Positions 23,310 through 35,205 of a stretch of DNA of 64,000 bases are shown in pieces; position 1 is the stretch's first letter; each line of letters begins with the position of its first letter. Origin of the DNA: Aquatica leii (Eukaryota; Arthropoda; Insecta; Coleoptera; Lampyridae). The translations under genes were made by a program, and so were the position numbers. The notes under the pieces were generated by a model. That model saw nothing but the letters and a program-made list of their open reading frames with translations, did not search any database and had not been told where the DNA came from. Location: positions 278,169,482-278,233,481 of the forward strand of contig CM069432.1 of assembly GCA_035610365.1 (NCBI GenBank). Direction: 5' to 3'.

Positions 23310-23412
23310 TGACTTTCGGCTTAGATTGCGTCGTAGCTAAACCTCTCTCCTTTCAAGGAGGGACTAGGACCAAGCCTAAAAAGTCTAAACCGAAAGTGGC
23401 TTATATTTATCA
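23310..23412 (+). repeat. Palindromic Penelope-like end fragment
   Basis: GACTTTCGGCTTAGA near 23311 and its inverted near-copy AGTCTAAACCGAAAGT near 23380 form arms of roughly 18 bp around a short centre. The right arm and centre match the tail of the Penelope-like element at 1771-1990 (both encode a TKPK...SKxKVAY tail). The left arm matches the complement of the same tail. It therefore looks like two Penelope ends joined head to head. Confidence 0.55.
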
Positions 23413-25796
23413 TTTTTTAACCAACTATTTGTAAACCAGAAGACATTCCACAGTTCCACTAATCCCTTTTATTTTTGCAGCAAAAAAATAGTTGTTCTTA
23501 TAGTTATAGTCCGATCTTTGTCGGCATTAAACATGTTTCCTGTTTTATCAAATAATAAATGTTCTTCAATTCTTTGAAATAGTTATGTGCAATTTTTTTA
23601 AACATACTAGAAGCTTGGGCAAGAATTGTGCTCTCTCCTTTTCTAACAACAATTTCATTTTTTCTCCATAAGACTGTTACACTCTAAAACGATGGTTTAG
23701 AGAAGGTAACAATGGGATGGTGGTTTGCCAGCTAACTTAGTCGAGAAGGGGCGGGTCGAATTATTTGTCTCTCACTTACCTTTTGCCGAGTTTACTTAAA
23801 TCAGGAAGAGTTGTTAAGGGCGCCACCGAATTTTTAGTCACTGTGAAATGTTCGTCAAAACCGGAAATTCGAACACTCCGTAGATGAAAACAGGCTATTC
23901 AGAGAAAGTCAAATATGAGATAATTCGTATATTAAAATTTAAAGCGAGTAAAATGGTTAATAAAATCATTCAAATCAATCTTTACATTTAAAATTCGCAC
24001 AGGGAATCAGCCGCAGAGCGCTTGGTCATACGTACGACTTGCCGCAAACGATAAATGCCGCTACTCGAGAACTACCTTAACTTAATTCACAACTAAAGCA
24101 TGCATACAACAAAACATCAAACGAAATAATAAATCAAGACTGCGCACCGAGTCAGAGGGGTCTAAAGTTTGATAATCAAGACATAATTGAATTCTAAGAC
24201 TCTATTCTGATCGATTCGCCCGTCTTGACTTTAATCAACAATTTAAATCAACCAAAAACAAAATCAAATAAAAGTACGCGTCGAAAATAACTGGTGTCCG
24301 TGATGTTCCTCTAACGATCGAATTGGAGGCGAGTTCTTCAGTTGAAGAGGTGATAAGTTGTTAAAGGTACTTACAGGTATGCCTGCAGTTTGACAGCTAC
24401 TAATCCTTAGTTTACAACAAAAACTCAACACTTTATTGTCAGAATCGATTCACTTAACTCCGTCAAAGACGTTACACGCGTTCAGCATCGGTAAAACGCG
24501 TCGATACAGTACCATTAGCCGGGAAAACTTTGTAAAGTCCGCAGTAGCGACTATTTTCTCAAATGGGAGAACAACCGGCAACTTTCCCGGAACTAATTAT
24601 TACAATCGTCAATTCTTTAGATGTTCCGCTTGTTCGTTCAATTACCCACACTTTAACATTCTTCGTTTACCAAACTTTTCACCTCAAGGTCTTATTCTCG
24701 CCTCAATCGTTTGATTTCAACCAATGTTCGTAGTTCACCTTTATTTAATTAAACACACACAAGTGCGGTTCTAATTTGCCACTTGAATTAGAATGTTTAA
24801 GTAACGTAATGTTCATCACCTGTATTTATAATGCGTCGCCGAAAACTCGGTGTTAATTACCCGCATAAAACACTTGACTTCTTGAACCGAACTTAAATCA
24901 ACTATTTGTTTTACAAATTTCAATTATACAAAATTTCTGATTGGATTCGAAATTATATTAATTGACCTTTTTTTTCGAGGGCCAAAAAGGAACTTAACTT
25001 CCCTCTGGAAAGAATGAAGCTTAAATAGCCCCTTCTCAAAAACAAAATCTCCAATCAAAAACCTTACATTAATTACATCATACTTTAAGACAAAGAACTT
25101 AACATAATTTAGGTACGTGACAATTCTTATCCGAATCTTCCCACGCAACAGCTAAATCAGCACTTGCTTCTGATTATGAAATATAACAAGTATGATAGCT
25201 CAGCAAATCCATGGGAACAGAGTAATAAACGCGTTCAGAAACATAAATCTTACTCTAATCTAAACTTAAAATATACAAAGAGACATCTGAACAAAGAATA
25301 ATTCTAAGTAAAATAATTTTTAACATGAACCAAATCTCAAGTTTCAAAAATTTAATGGGTTTAAGGCACGTACACAGACATCCGTCGCCAAAAGATATTC
25401 AATTACAAGATAATAAATAATTTTAAATGAATGTAAGTAAACACAATGGAAACTTTTAGAATGTTACCAAGAAATACGCAATTCGAAAATACAAAGAAGT
25501 TTAATGAACGATCGAAATGCTAAACACACCCGTAATTACAACATAATAATAAAAAAAATATGGATAAAAATTCTCAGCCCCCAAAAACCACCGGGACGGT
25601 GACAAGACTGCATGAAACTATCTGTATCTAGTTTTGCTTAAACTAAAAACAAAAATGAAACTACAATATTCAAGAAATCTTTTAATATTTAGCTTGGTCG
25701 CCCTTAAACTTTGTAACTTTGCCTAGCCCAATCATACTTCTTCTCTAATCGGTGCAAAACCACTTGCTAGTAACTTTTAATTTAATTAACAATTAA
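23413..25796. other. Gene-free stretch with an LTR-primer-like motif
   Basis: No coding similarity found in 2.4 kb. The complement of GGGCGCCA (23818-23825) reads TGGCGCCC, like the start of a lysine-tRNA primer-binding site, so an unrecognised LTR of a minus-strand element may lie to its right. I could not confirm ends. Confidence 0.35.
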
Positions 25797-25993
25797 CTAT
25801 TGCTTAAGCGACCACACCAAACTTTGAATCTATTCTTAAGTCTGCGTTTTAACGTAGTTTTTGGGATGTTAAATGTTCTAGCGGTTTCGTTAACTTCCAT
25901 ACCTTCAATATTTACTGCATTCGTGGCGGACTTTAAATTATCCATTGTCCATTCTTCTTTTGGAAACTTACAATTTCTGGTTGATCTCGCATT
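25797..25993 (-). pseudogene. CENP-B/psq-type helix-turn-helix fragment (pogo-like transposase N-terminus)
   Basis: On the minus strand, frame open to a TAG at 25797-25799, the sequence reads KFPKEEWTMDNLKSATNAV, then GMEVNETARTFNIPKTTLKR, then RLKNRF. This is the pattern of the N-terminal psq/CENP-B DNA-binding domain: a tryptophan helix, an alternating helix, 'A...F.IP..TL..RLK'. Such domains begin pogo/Tigger/jerky transposases and some host proteins. No DDE domain or DDE-bearing exon is visible nearby, and the fragment stops soon after the domain. It may be a decayed transposon piece or one exon of a spliced gene. Confidence 0.6.
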
Positions 25994-26060
25994 GGCTCGA
26001 CTGGTGCATCTATCCTCCCAAAACGCAACGCCATTTCAGGTTAGAACAACAATATGCTGA

Positions 26061-29000
26061 AATATTAGTTTAACTGTTCAAAACCTACCCACTACATTTC
26101 GTAATATTTTCTAAGCAGTTACGTTGTTTGATTTAGGTTATAGCAAAACTAGTCTACAAAGTGATTACTCAGTATTGGTAGCAATAATAAATTTGGTGTA
26201 ACGTTAATTAAATGGTAATGTTAGAGCAATTAAGGATGGCCGATGAGATGCCTAGAAGCTAGAAAAAACAAGCCGACGTGTGCCAAAAATAGCGTATAGT
26301 TTGTTTCGGGGAAAGTACAATCGGATAAAGAAACTTTAATGTCGGTATCAAAAAAGCTTATTGTACGTAACAATTAGGTGCAGCCGTCTTCATCAGCATT
26401 AACATTATCAGTTTAAGCTTTTGGTTGGTATGAGACGAATGAATATTACAATTCATTTCTGTTGTCAATAACTCCTCAATTTTTTTTTTAATTAATTTAG
26501 TATATGTTGTTTATCTGTTAAAATTTATTATATATTTTTAAACTTTATTGACCAATAACCTGTACGTTTAACATCTTTTTTTTTGCAACTCTTATAATTT
26601 TGTTACGCAACAACATCTAATAAAAATTAAACGAGTGAACCTAATTCACATAAGCTTACGAAATTTTCGTTATTTTTATTTAATGCTGAAAAAGTGAAAT
26701 GTTCCGGGAACTGTTATTAGACTTTTTTTCATAATTACTATTAATGATTTTTGTAGTTTTGTGTGTTAATCAAGCAGTTTTTTAAAACCCAACTGTTATA
26801 GTCGCAATCGCGAGAGGTGTCTAACGACTCATGGGTAGGCAACGCAAGATTTAAGATTTTTGAAACGAATGTCCTTATTGACTAGCACCCGTATAATAAT
26901 TAATATCTATAATACCGATAAAATATAATATTGAGATTTTGAAAACAGCTGTCAACTTATAAACTAGAAACAACGTTCTAAGATAGAATAAAATATGTTT
27001 CAAGAAGGAGTGGTAAATAGTTACTTAATAGTCATAATGATTTGTATTTTTTTAAGGTAATTACACATGTGAAGTTAATTCTTAACAAACGCCAATGACC
27101 GGAAAATAGAAATTAATTTGGATTTGTAGCATAGGTATGGCACAGTACGAGTTATACTTATAATTACTGAAAAGATATTTTAAAGCAATAATTGCTTTAA
27201 TGAAAATATCGTATTTTTCATGTATTTTGTAAGTTACAATGTGTGTGATTTGACCTAATAAACGACTATGACTATTGAATAGATGATCTGAAATTATTGT
27301 ACTGTGATTGTATCATGTGTACTTTTTTAGTCTACAGCTAGGATTGAAATGTAGATAATTATACTACTATTTGTATTACGGATAAAATTAAAAAATAATT
27401 TAATATTTAAAATGTACTTATGGTTATGAACAAACAACACATAATATTAATATTCTTTGACTTAAAAACAGTTTTTACTTGATTAACAGTTAATTCAACT
27501 GATACATAAACTAACAAAACGTTATCGGCTTACGCTGGTGTTATAAATAACCTACGTTATAGAGATTAGCATACATACTTTCTAAAGATTACCTACATTT
27601 CTTTAACTGCAAATAATAAGTGAAATAAATATACTATATTATTTTAATTTTCTATTCGGTCAAGTATGAGTCATAAAACATCTCTCGTTATTGCGACTTT
27701 AATTATTAACTTATTTTATTATCGTTTTTTAATACAGGTGCGTAAATATTATTTATTTACTATTATTACTGTTGTCAATTTTAAGTTTTTTTTAAGTATT
27801 TTGTAGTATGCTAATAAATTTTACAAAATATTAAAACAAAAATATGTTTAAAATTAATATTTGTTTGATTTTGCAATATCTATAATAATAATAATATTTT
27901 TTTCTTTCATTTTTTATAATTTGCTTTTTTACGAAAACTGAAGTTTTATGTACTCATGTACTTTTTTAATTCGCGTTACTTCTCGTTGTCGTGTATTTAT
28001 TTAAATTTTTGTTATTTTACCATTTGTCAAATTTGTCATTTTTTGCATGTAAAGAGACGTATTTTAAATGTTTTTGTTTTGTTTTGGTCATTGTATACTT
28101 TTTTAAATTATTACAGTTCTTTCATTCACGCTTAATAAAAAAATTATGACAATTTCTAGAAAATAAAACGTCACATCAAAATCTTATTTATTTTGCACAT
28201 TAAAAAAGTGATAATATAAGTGTTCTAAATTTTTAAATTTTTCTAGAATTTTAAAGCTTAAAAAAATATTATAAAATGTAAAAATTATAATTATCTGTGA
28301 TAAATCACCCGTAAATATATTGTAAAATATTTGATATTTTGGTTCACTTGATTTTTTTTTACAATTTATTTAAATAAAATAAATATTTACAGTTTTTAAA
28401 TGAGGAGTTGTATTTATTTCTTTTAATGTAATAATTATAAGTAACAGAGAATGTACCATCATGAACAGTGAAAATAGACATGTACTGGTAGAGATTAAAT
28501 AACGTGGTCACAGTCTAAGAAATGAACCCAATTTATGAGCGTGCACTAAACACTTTAATCTTTAATGTTAATAAATAAAGTACATGTTATTTTTACGTTA
28601 CACCTTTTTATTTACTTTTGACTTACTGAAATCTTAAAACTGCTGTAGTTCCATTATATATGTATACTGCCTCAAAAAAATAATTATACACTTTTAAGCG
28701 CAACCTGCAAGGTAGGCAATCAAACTTACGTTGTAACAAAACGCCTAATTAAATTTGACAAGATTGGCTTGGTAGACAATACTTGCAGCGATATTATAAG
28801 GATACTAATCATTCTTCATAAACACTGCCTTAAGCGTTCAAAAAACATGTTTCTTACCTGCAAATATTTATCTAAATTGTACCCTAAAGTTTTAAAATCT
28901 TCTTCGCCGAGTTTTCTATTTATTTATGTTATCTGCTTAAGTAATTATAAAATTTTAATGATTATTTATGATTAAATAAGTTCCATCTATAGCTCCAATA

Positions 29001-29760
29001 ATGATAAACTGTATGCTGAAATATGAAACTACTGTACTAATTAGCCTAAAAGTTTTAATATATCCGGATTAAATTAAAGTCATAATTTCCATTTTCTTTG
29101 CAAAGGAAGTATTATCACCATTCAAACGTAATTAGTGGTCGAACAATTGCAGTATAAATTCCCATTACTCCTTTTAAATCATTCGTATCAAAAATTAAAT
29201 GATAAATATCTCCCTTTATAAAATCAAGTCTAATTTCTTATACAAAACACTAAAAAAATTCAAAATAAAATTTGTTAAGGACGTTTACTTATATTTTGTT
29301 GTGTTAAAACTACTAATCACTGCGTGGTAATGCGCGCATATTAACTGGCGCAGAACAGATATGTAAGAATGACTGTAACACTTATTTTGTAACTAACTTT
29401 GTAACTAAGATGTTGGGTGTTCTTTCTAATTAAAAAGGCCAACAATTATTTACGTTCAAACAAAATTAGAAAATACATATCTCTGCTCTGCTCATTTTTC
29501 CGCTTTCTCTTTGGTACATTTAATTTAAGTATTAATTATTTGAAGGGAATATAAATTTAATAGTTTTAGATTATTATAGTACCTACTACATTTTAATAAA
29601 AATAATACCTTAGATTTTATTCTAAATTATACATAAACACTGTTTTTATTACAAGAACAAAACTAGAAACAGAAAATCCTAATAAAAAACATGATTAAAA
29701 AAGTATTTATTATTTTATTTAAATATTTGTATTTTACATGCTAGTAATGGGAGTAATATC
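26061..29760. other. Gene-free, very AT-rich stretch
   Basis: 3.7 kb of low-complexity AT-rich DNA without any coding island of which I am confident. At about 28666 the string TACTGCCTCAAAAAAATAAT starts like a Tc1/mariner terminal repeat, but I found no partner. Near 29130-29215 the minus strand reads MGIYTAIVRPLITFEW, resembling the thumb of a LINE reverse transcriptase; too short to call. Confidence 0.45.
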
Positions 29761-29774
29761 CATTATTGGATATA

Positions 29775-31505
29775 TAGGGCGGAGCGATAAAAAAACTTTT
29801 TGAAATTATATATCCCTGGGTGTAGACTAGTTGTTTTTTTAGGTTATATTTCACTTTAAAAAAAACGACATTGTGCGATGACATGTTGAGGTTCCTTTTT
29901 GAATGTAAAGTTTGAAAATTTCATTAAAAAACCCTAATTTTGAAACTTTTAAATTAACGTTTTTTTTTCGATTTTGATATTAAAAATATATAAAACTGAT
30001 ATTAAAACTACCAAGAAAACAGCAGTCATTAGAAAGAAAGAAGTTGGAGAAAAAGAGATTTGAGAAGAAAATTACAGAATTCAGGATATGCTACTGTCCT
30101 TAAAGATTTTAAATTAGTAAATGAAGAGGATTCTTTAATCATCGACAGAAGTAAAATTAGAAGATAAAGGAAAAGGCTGCGGGAAAATGTAACTAATATG
30201 AAAATGGCACAACAAAATGAAGTTTCTGGAATCTACTTCGATGGAAGAAAAGACAAGACATTGGCAGTTGAGAAAATCGGATCTTTTTATCACGGAAAAA
30301 AAATTACTGAGGAACACATAGTTCTTGTTGCAGAACCAGGTTCTACTTACTTAGGTCATGTGACGCCTAGTTCCGGAAGTGCCAGTAGTATTAAGACAAG
30401 TCTTTTTAACTTCCTTTAAGATTATTTTGGTAAAAATTTAAACAAAATTGTGGAAGGGGGTTGTGACGGTACAGTAGTAAATACAGGCTTCAAGAATGGT
30501 GTTATAAAATAATTAGAAGTTTCTCTAGGAAAACCGGTTCATTGGTTTATATGCCTGTTGCACTGTAATGAAGTTCGTCTTTGTCATTTTCATGAGATAG
30601 ATGGAAAAAATAACGATCCAAAAGGCTTTACCGGCCCTATAGGAAAACAGCTGAGTAATTGTGACAAGGTGCCTGATGTACCATTTCAGATAATTAAACC
30701 TGACGTTGAATTGCCTTCAATAAATATTAGCAATTTAAGTACAGACCAAAAATACTTGTACGACTTGGTTCTGCCAATAAGAGAACGTAAGATTTTCCCC
30801 CAGCTGACAGCTAAGCAGCCAGGAAAATTGTCACATGCACGCTGGTTAACAACAGCCAACAGAATATTAAGACTATATGTTACAATAGATGAACCATCGT
30901 ATGAATTAAATATATTAACCGAGTATGTCATTAAGGTATATGTCACAACCTGGTTTCTTGTAAAGTACAAGTCAGCTTGTAAGTACGGGCTCCAACATTT
31001 TTTTAATTTAATCCAAGCTTTTCGATATTTACCGACCAAATTCAAAGACATTGTAAATAAGGTTTTAATTGCAATGCTGGGCGACGACAGAAAACACATT
31101 AGAGAGTTGGCCTTGCGTCGTCAAATTTTAAAGTGTCGAGCTTCAAGAACTGATCACCAACTTCGTGATTTTAAAGTGCCAAAATTGAACTTTAATGCTA
31201 CCAATTATACCAACCTAATTAATTGGCAATCAGATGAAGTCATAGAACCTCCATTGACAAAAAGTATCCCAGAAGCAGATCTTAAAGAAATGCTTGTTAA
31301 TATTCCCGATAACAGCTCTTCCTGGTGAATTCTGGGTTGTTTTTTTTATTAAAAAAAAACAAGCGAAGCGCTGCAATAAAAATTGCAATTTTTTTACATT
31401 TTCCCCCATTTAAAAATGAAAAAAGAACCTGAAGAACTTAATATTTTTTAAAGAAAATTTACAGGTAAGTTTAATTAACGGAAAGACAACGATTCCGCAC
31501 CCAGG
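29775..31505 (+). mobile_element. Uncharacterised DNA-transposon-like element, copy 2
   Basis: A second copy of the element at 20135-22610, in the same orientation about 9.6 kb away. The left end (29775-29905) and right end (about 31350-31503) match copy 1 closely, with internal deletions at different places. Left flank TATATA and right flank sequences show no clear target duplication. Confidence 0.65.
30003..31328 (+). pseudogene. Transposase-like protein (HTQAVER family), copy 2, N- and C-terminally deleted
   Basis: The N-terminal region is reduced to fragments (30003-30160). From 30198 the frame reads VSGIYFDGRKDKTLAVEKI, KKITEEHIVLVAEPGSTYLG and a serine/glycine patch. After a stop at 30420 come GGCDGTVVNTGFKNGVIK (about 30455-30510) and, from 30558, a 256-codon frame. 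That frame includes GFTGPIGKQLSNCDK, KLSHARWLTTANRILRLY (about 30824), LGDDRKHIRELALRRQILK and EPPLTKSIPEADLKEML. It ends at 31328 before the PCHTQAVER motif that copy 1 retains. Two stops (30420, 30512) break it. The aspartate of CDGTVVNTG and the RW pair are candidate catalytic or structural residues of an RNase H-like fold; that is inference. Confidence 0.7.
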
Positions 31506-31695
31506 CTAAACAAAAATTCCCGTAGACGGCTTGGCATCGAATTGATAAATAGGCACATACATTCTCTCCTCGAAATCTTTCCCACACGGTATTAATATGG
31601 CGCTGCAAGTTGTATATATTTCGTATTTCTATGTTATTGTTCAGTTCGTCGTTCCACCCACGCACGGATTTTTTTCACTTCTGGATGTTGTAAGA
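31485..31695 (-). pseudogene. Possible Tc1/mariner transposase C-terminal remnant
   Basis: In one minus-strand frame RNIYNLQRHINTVWERFRGE and then, after a shift, NSMPSRLREFLFSLGAESL are readable. This resembles the C-terminal helix of Tc1-like transposases (W...I...I.SMP.R......G). It lies downstream, on the same strand, of the helix-turn-helix exon at 32253-32366. The intervening DDE core is not recognisable, and the left end overlaps the boundary of the repeated element. Weak support. Confidence 0.3.
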
Positions 31696-32252
31696 ACTAT
31701 TCTAGAACTACCGCTGCCGTATGTAAAGAAAAATTGTCCTAAACAAACTGAATTGATCCTTCGGGATAAACTAATAATAAATAATAAAAATAATAAAGCT
31801 ATCAGCGTTTTTCTTCTACAATTAATTAACAACAATGTAGCAACAAATTCTACACACATTTTAAGCCGAATACCAATTCATTAAAGTACTGTTTAGGAAT
31901 GGTGTACTACTAACTTGCCTCAAATGTAATGCATAATTAAAAAAGTAAGAAAGCTACAAGTTTTTTCTTTTGCAAGAAATTAGTAACAAATTCTTAATTA
32001 TGTTTTATTTCGTTTTGCTAACTTTGTATTGTTAACTTGAGAGACGTGAAAAACTTGATACCCAATTCTTATATGACTAAAACTTATAATTTCATTATAA
32101 ACAATTTTCTGTGATGTAGGTGAATAATTGTGCAATCTGAATTATTTAGTATATAATACCTATAAAATAGGTATATATAACCGATGTTTAAAATTGAAAA
32201 GACTGCTAATATTAAAGAATATTATCAAAAACAAAGTAAAAAATTATCTTAC

Positions 32253-32366
32253 CGATAAACCCATACGTGCAGCAATTCCTCGGATAGAAAATCCAGATTC
32301 TCGTAAAGCAATAATCTTTCTTCTAGTTTGTAGTGATAACTCTGCTTGTCCAGGAAGACGTGGCAT
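32253..32366 (-). pseudogene. Tc1/mariner-type helix-turn-helix exon with splice donor
   Basis: From the ATG complementary to 32364-32366 the minus strand encodes 38 codons, MPRLPGQAELSLQTRRKIIA followed by LRESGFSIRGIAARMGLS. These form the first N-terminal helix-turn-helix of a Tc1-like transposase. The frame runs to ...TTATCG followed by GTAAGATAA (donor at 32251-32252), a consensus 5' splice site, so this may be a first exon. I did not find a convincing second exon with the DDE core; only the doubtful C-terminal remnant near 31.5-31.7 kb. Confidence 0.5.
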
Positions 32367-32599
32367 TTTGCACAAAATTGACAGACAAAACAACACTAAA
32401 TATTATAAATTAGAAAATGAATTTTAAGTAACCCCTTTATATATCCCACTTAGTAATGGCGGAGCCTTGGATAGAAGGGAGCATTACTGGGGGTATGGAA
32501 TACACAAGAAAATCGCAATTTTTTTTAAAGATTTCACGGGCTTGCAACAAAACACTGAAGGTGAAGACGTACAACCAGTACTCTGTGAAATCCTTACTA

Positions 32600-32785
32600 C
32601 ATTGCAACTGTTAGATTGCAGTTACATATCAACCGTTGCATTGCCGTTACATTACAACTGTTGTATTACAACCGTTACATTGCCGTCACATTACAACTGT
32701 TACATTGTTATTACATTTTCAACATTACATTATCACCGTTACATTTCCATTACATTATTACCGTTGCATTACTATTACATTAAAA
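32600..32785 (+). repeat. Degenerate minisatellite with CCGTTACATT units
   Basis: Tandem variants of a 10-13-bp unit, mostly CCGTTACATT, CCGTTGCATT, AACTGTTACATT and TATTACATT. There are about a dozen and a half units, with substitutions between them. Confidence 0.8.
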
Positions 32786-32799
32786 AAATCGTAACTATG

Positions 32800-34480
32800 T
32801 AGCAAAATGAAAGAATAGGGAAGGTGACCTATCTCAACAGAGAATAACGATGTGACAATAGTCCAATACAAGTATATATGCCAGATTAAATCATCAAGAT
32901 CAGATGCAGGCGAATTGACAACACACAGTATCATTAGCAAGCAATCTCCAGGTTCGTAGTAATTTAGATCGTTAAAAAAAATGTTTGGTACAGCGTTTGC
33001 TAAATCAACTACAATGTAAACAGCTTGTCTGTTCTCCTCCATCTAAACTTATTAAAATAAATAAAATCTTGTTAATTTCTACAGAGAATAACGATGAGAT
33101 CTTATATTTTAGAGTTTGAGTGACAAGTTCATGTCAGCACCTAGCACTTGTAAACTGGCGCTGGTTACGTCCATTTTCACTATTCATGACTGTACATACA
33201 TGCACGTTAATAATTACAAAAAAAATTGATTAAAGTAATTTAAATATAATTATAATCGAATTTTATTATCAAACGTATTATAAATACGTTATTCAATAAA
33301 CCAATTGTATCTCTATTGTATTTGATTGATGAAAGACAAATTATGTTTATATCAATATTTATAAAATTAATTATTATTTTAATATTTAAGCTTTTGTTGA
33401 ATTGCGCTAGTAAATGAGACTTTTAAATCAAATTTATTACTTGTTTGTAGCCGTACAATAGCAGCGTAGTTGTATTGATCTATTATATAATTGCATTTGC
33501 CGTGATTATTCAAAGTGCATCTTTTTTCAATTTTATTTTGTTTAAAATTACCAAGTCCTAATTTACTTAGATTTTCTAAAAATTTGTTTAATTTACATTT
33601 AAAAATAAACTTTGGTTAAGTAAATTATGACTGAAGTTTGAACTATTGCGAAGTGTAATTTTAAATTAGCTATGTTCGGTATATGCACAAAAATAAATTA
33701 AAATAGGTTACTAAGCTACAGCAATGTTTGCTAGATCCTCCCAAAGTTCAATTAAATGCAGCTTTTGATGTTTTCACCTTTAAATTCAGCTTTAATTAAG
33801 TTTTTTCCTATAACGATTTGAATTGGTATATGAAATATGTTTTTACAAAATAAACGTTGTCGTGCCTTGTTATACATTTTTATAACTAAATTAATTATTC
33901 AATTTTAGGTGAATATATGCGAATACATAATTATAGCAAATAAAGTTTACTTTGTTAAACCGTTGTAGCTTTTGAAAACACAGTAAATTTATACATACAT
34001 ACTTCAAAAATAATTAATTTATTTTATGAAAAATATTATTAATTACTGTTTTAAGTATCGTTTTCTTTAAACTCTACAAAAACCAAAAAAGGGGAGGTTC
34101 AAGTAAATAGAATTTAATGGGCGCCAGATCTTATTAAGTTGTTTGTATCAAGACAAAAGATCCATGCTTGCAACAATATCAGGTTCGTAATCCTCAACGG
34201 ACAAAAAAGAAAGATAGATATGTATAACAACTTTAATTTAATATCGCCGATTATTAGCAACGAGCACAAGAAATTGATCGTAAATTATTCAACGAACGTT
34301 ATATAAATAACGGAAGTAACGGCAACACACAAAACATAGGCTTAAATTACACATAGGGTGTTTATAGAGAAGAAAATTAAATTGATAATGACAAATATCT
34401 ATGATTAACAACATGCGACACACAAAAATTATTATTCAAAATGCCTAAATGGTATTGAAACAATTATTGTAAATACGTAA
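32800..34480. other. Gene-free AT-rich stretch
   Basis: No gene that I can support. A 94-codon minus-strand frame at 32758-33042 (MEENRQAVYIVVDLANAVPN...) has no recognised relative. At 34118-34125 the complement reads TGGCGCCC, again like the start of an LTR primer-binding site. Confidence 0.4.
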
Positions 34481-35205
34481 GTTAGAATAACAAGCAAAAT
34501 TTTTTGAGAGAACTTAATGACGACGCAAATGTAATTAAATAAGACTTGCCTATAATCCAGTACTTGCCCGAAGAAAACGTTTTCCTCGTTGAGCCGATCT
34601 GGAACAGAGCAAATCGTGCAAATGCCTCACAAAAGCAAAAATCTACAACACTATTCATTAATGCTAAAAGCAATTAAAAACACCGGTTTTCGAATGCTGT
34701 TGCACACCTTAAATCAAAGGGGATATCGCTGTCTATTGACTCGTAAAAAACAGTACATCCGAGAAAATTTCTTCTCAAAGCTTCCTTTTTAAATTTAAAT
34801 AAGGCCTTCCAAATTATAATATTTCTATTAAGGTATATGGTTGATATTAACGCTTCATTAGTGGAGAACACATCGAATACATGTGGACTAACACGTGTTA
34901 GGTCGTGCTAACAAATTAACATAGAAATTACAATTGAATTCTAAAACCTAATAGTAAAAGCTTACCCTGTGATAAATAAACTAATAGAAACGCATTTCGT
35001 TTTAAATCATAGCCTCAACACAAGCCGATGAAGTTAGAAAATTAATTTAGACATTGTAAGCACGATTTTAAGCAATGAACGGTTTAACGTCTTGACAGGA
35101 AGTGAACTAAAACGAAACCCGTTAGAGAACGTCGAAAGTAAAAATTTAACTACAGTGTAATGAATATACTGGGTAGTACATTTTGCAATTTATGGACGTA
35201 ACAGG
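34480..35205 (-). repeat. Dispersed repeat R, copy 1 (downstream of Harbinger transposase)
   Basis: This block is repeated in inverse orientation at about 38890-39275 plus 41831-42085, where it is interrupted by a complete DNA transposon. Shared islands include ACACGTGTTAG, CCACATGTATTCG and AATAGTGTTGTAGATTTTTG. It lies immediately 3' of the PIF/Harbinger transposase remnant and may be the 3' half of that element. A frame of about 65 codons (34871-34674) has no recognised relative. Confidence 0.65.

Noticed and set aside
24436..24714. A 92-codon plus-strand frame
   Set aside because: No recognised family, and surrounding sequence shows no splice or promoter context that would support a gene.
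28666..28700. Tc1/mariner-like terminal repeat beginning TACTGCCTCAAAA
   Set aside because: No inverted partner or transposase region within reach; left as a note only.
29130..29215. LINE-like peptide MGIYTAIVRPLITFEW on the minus strand
   Set aside because: Too short and isolated to call a feature.
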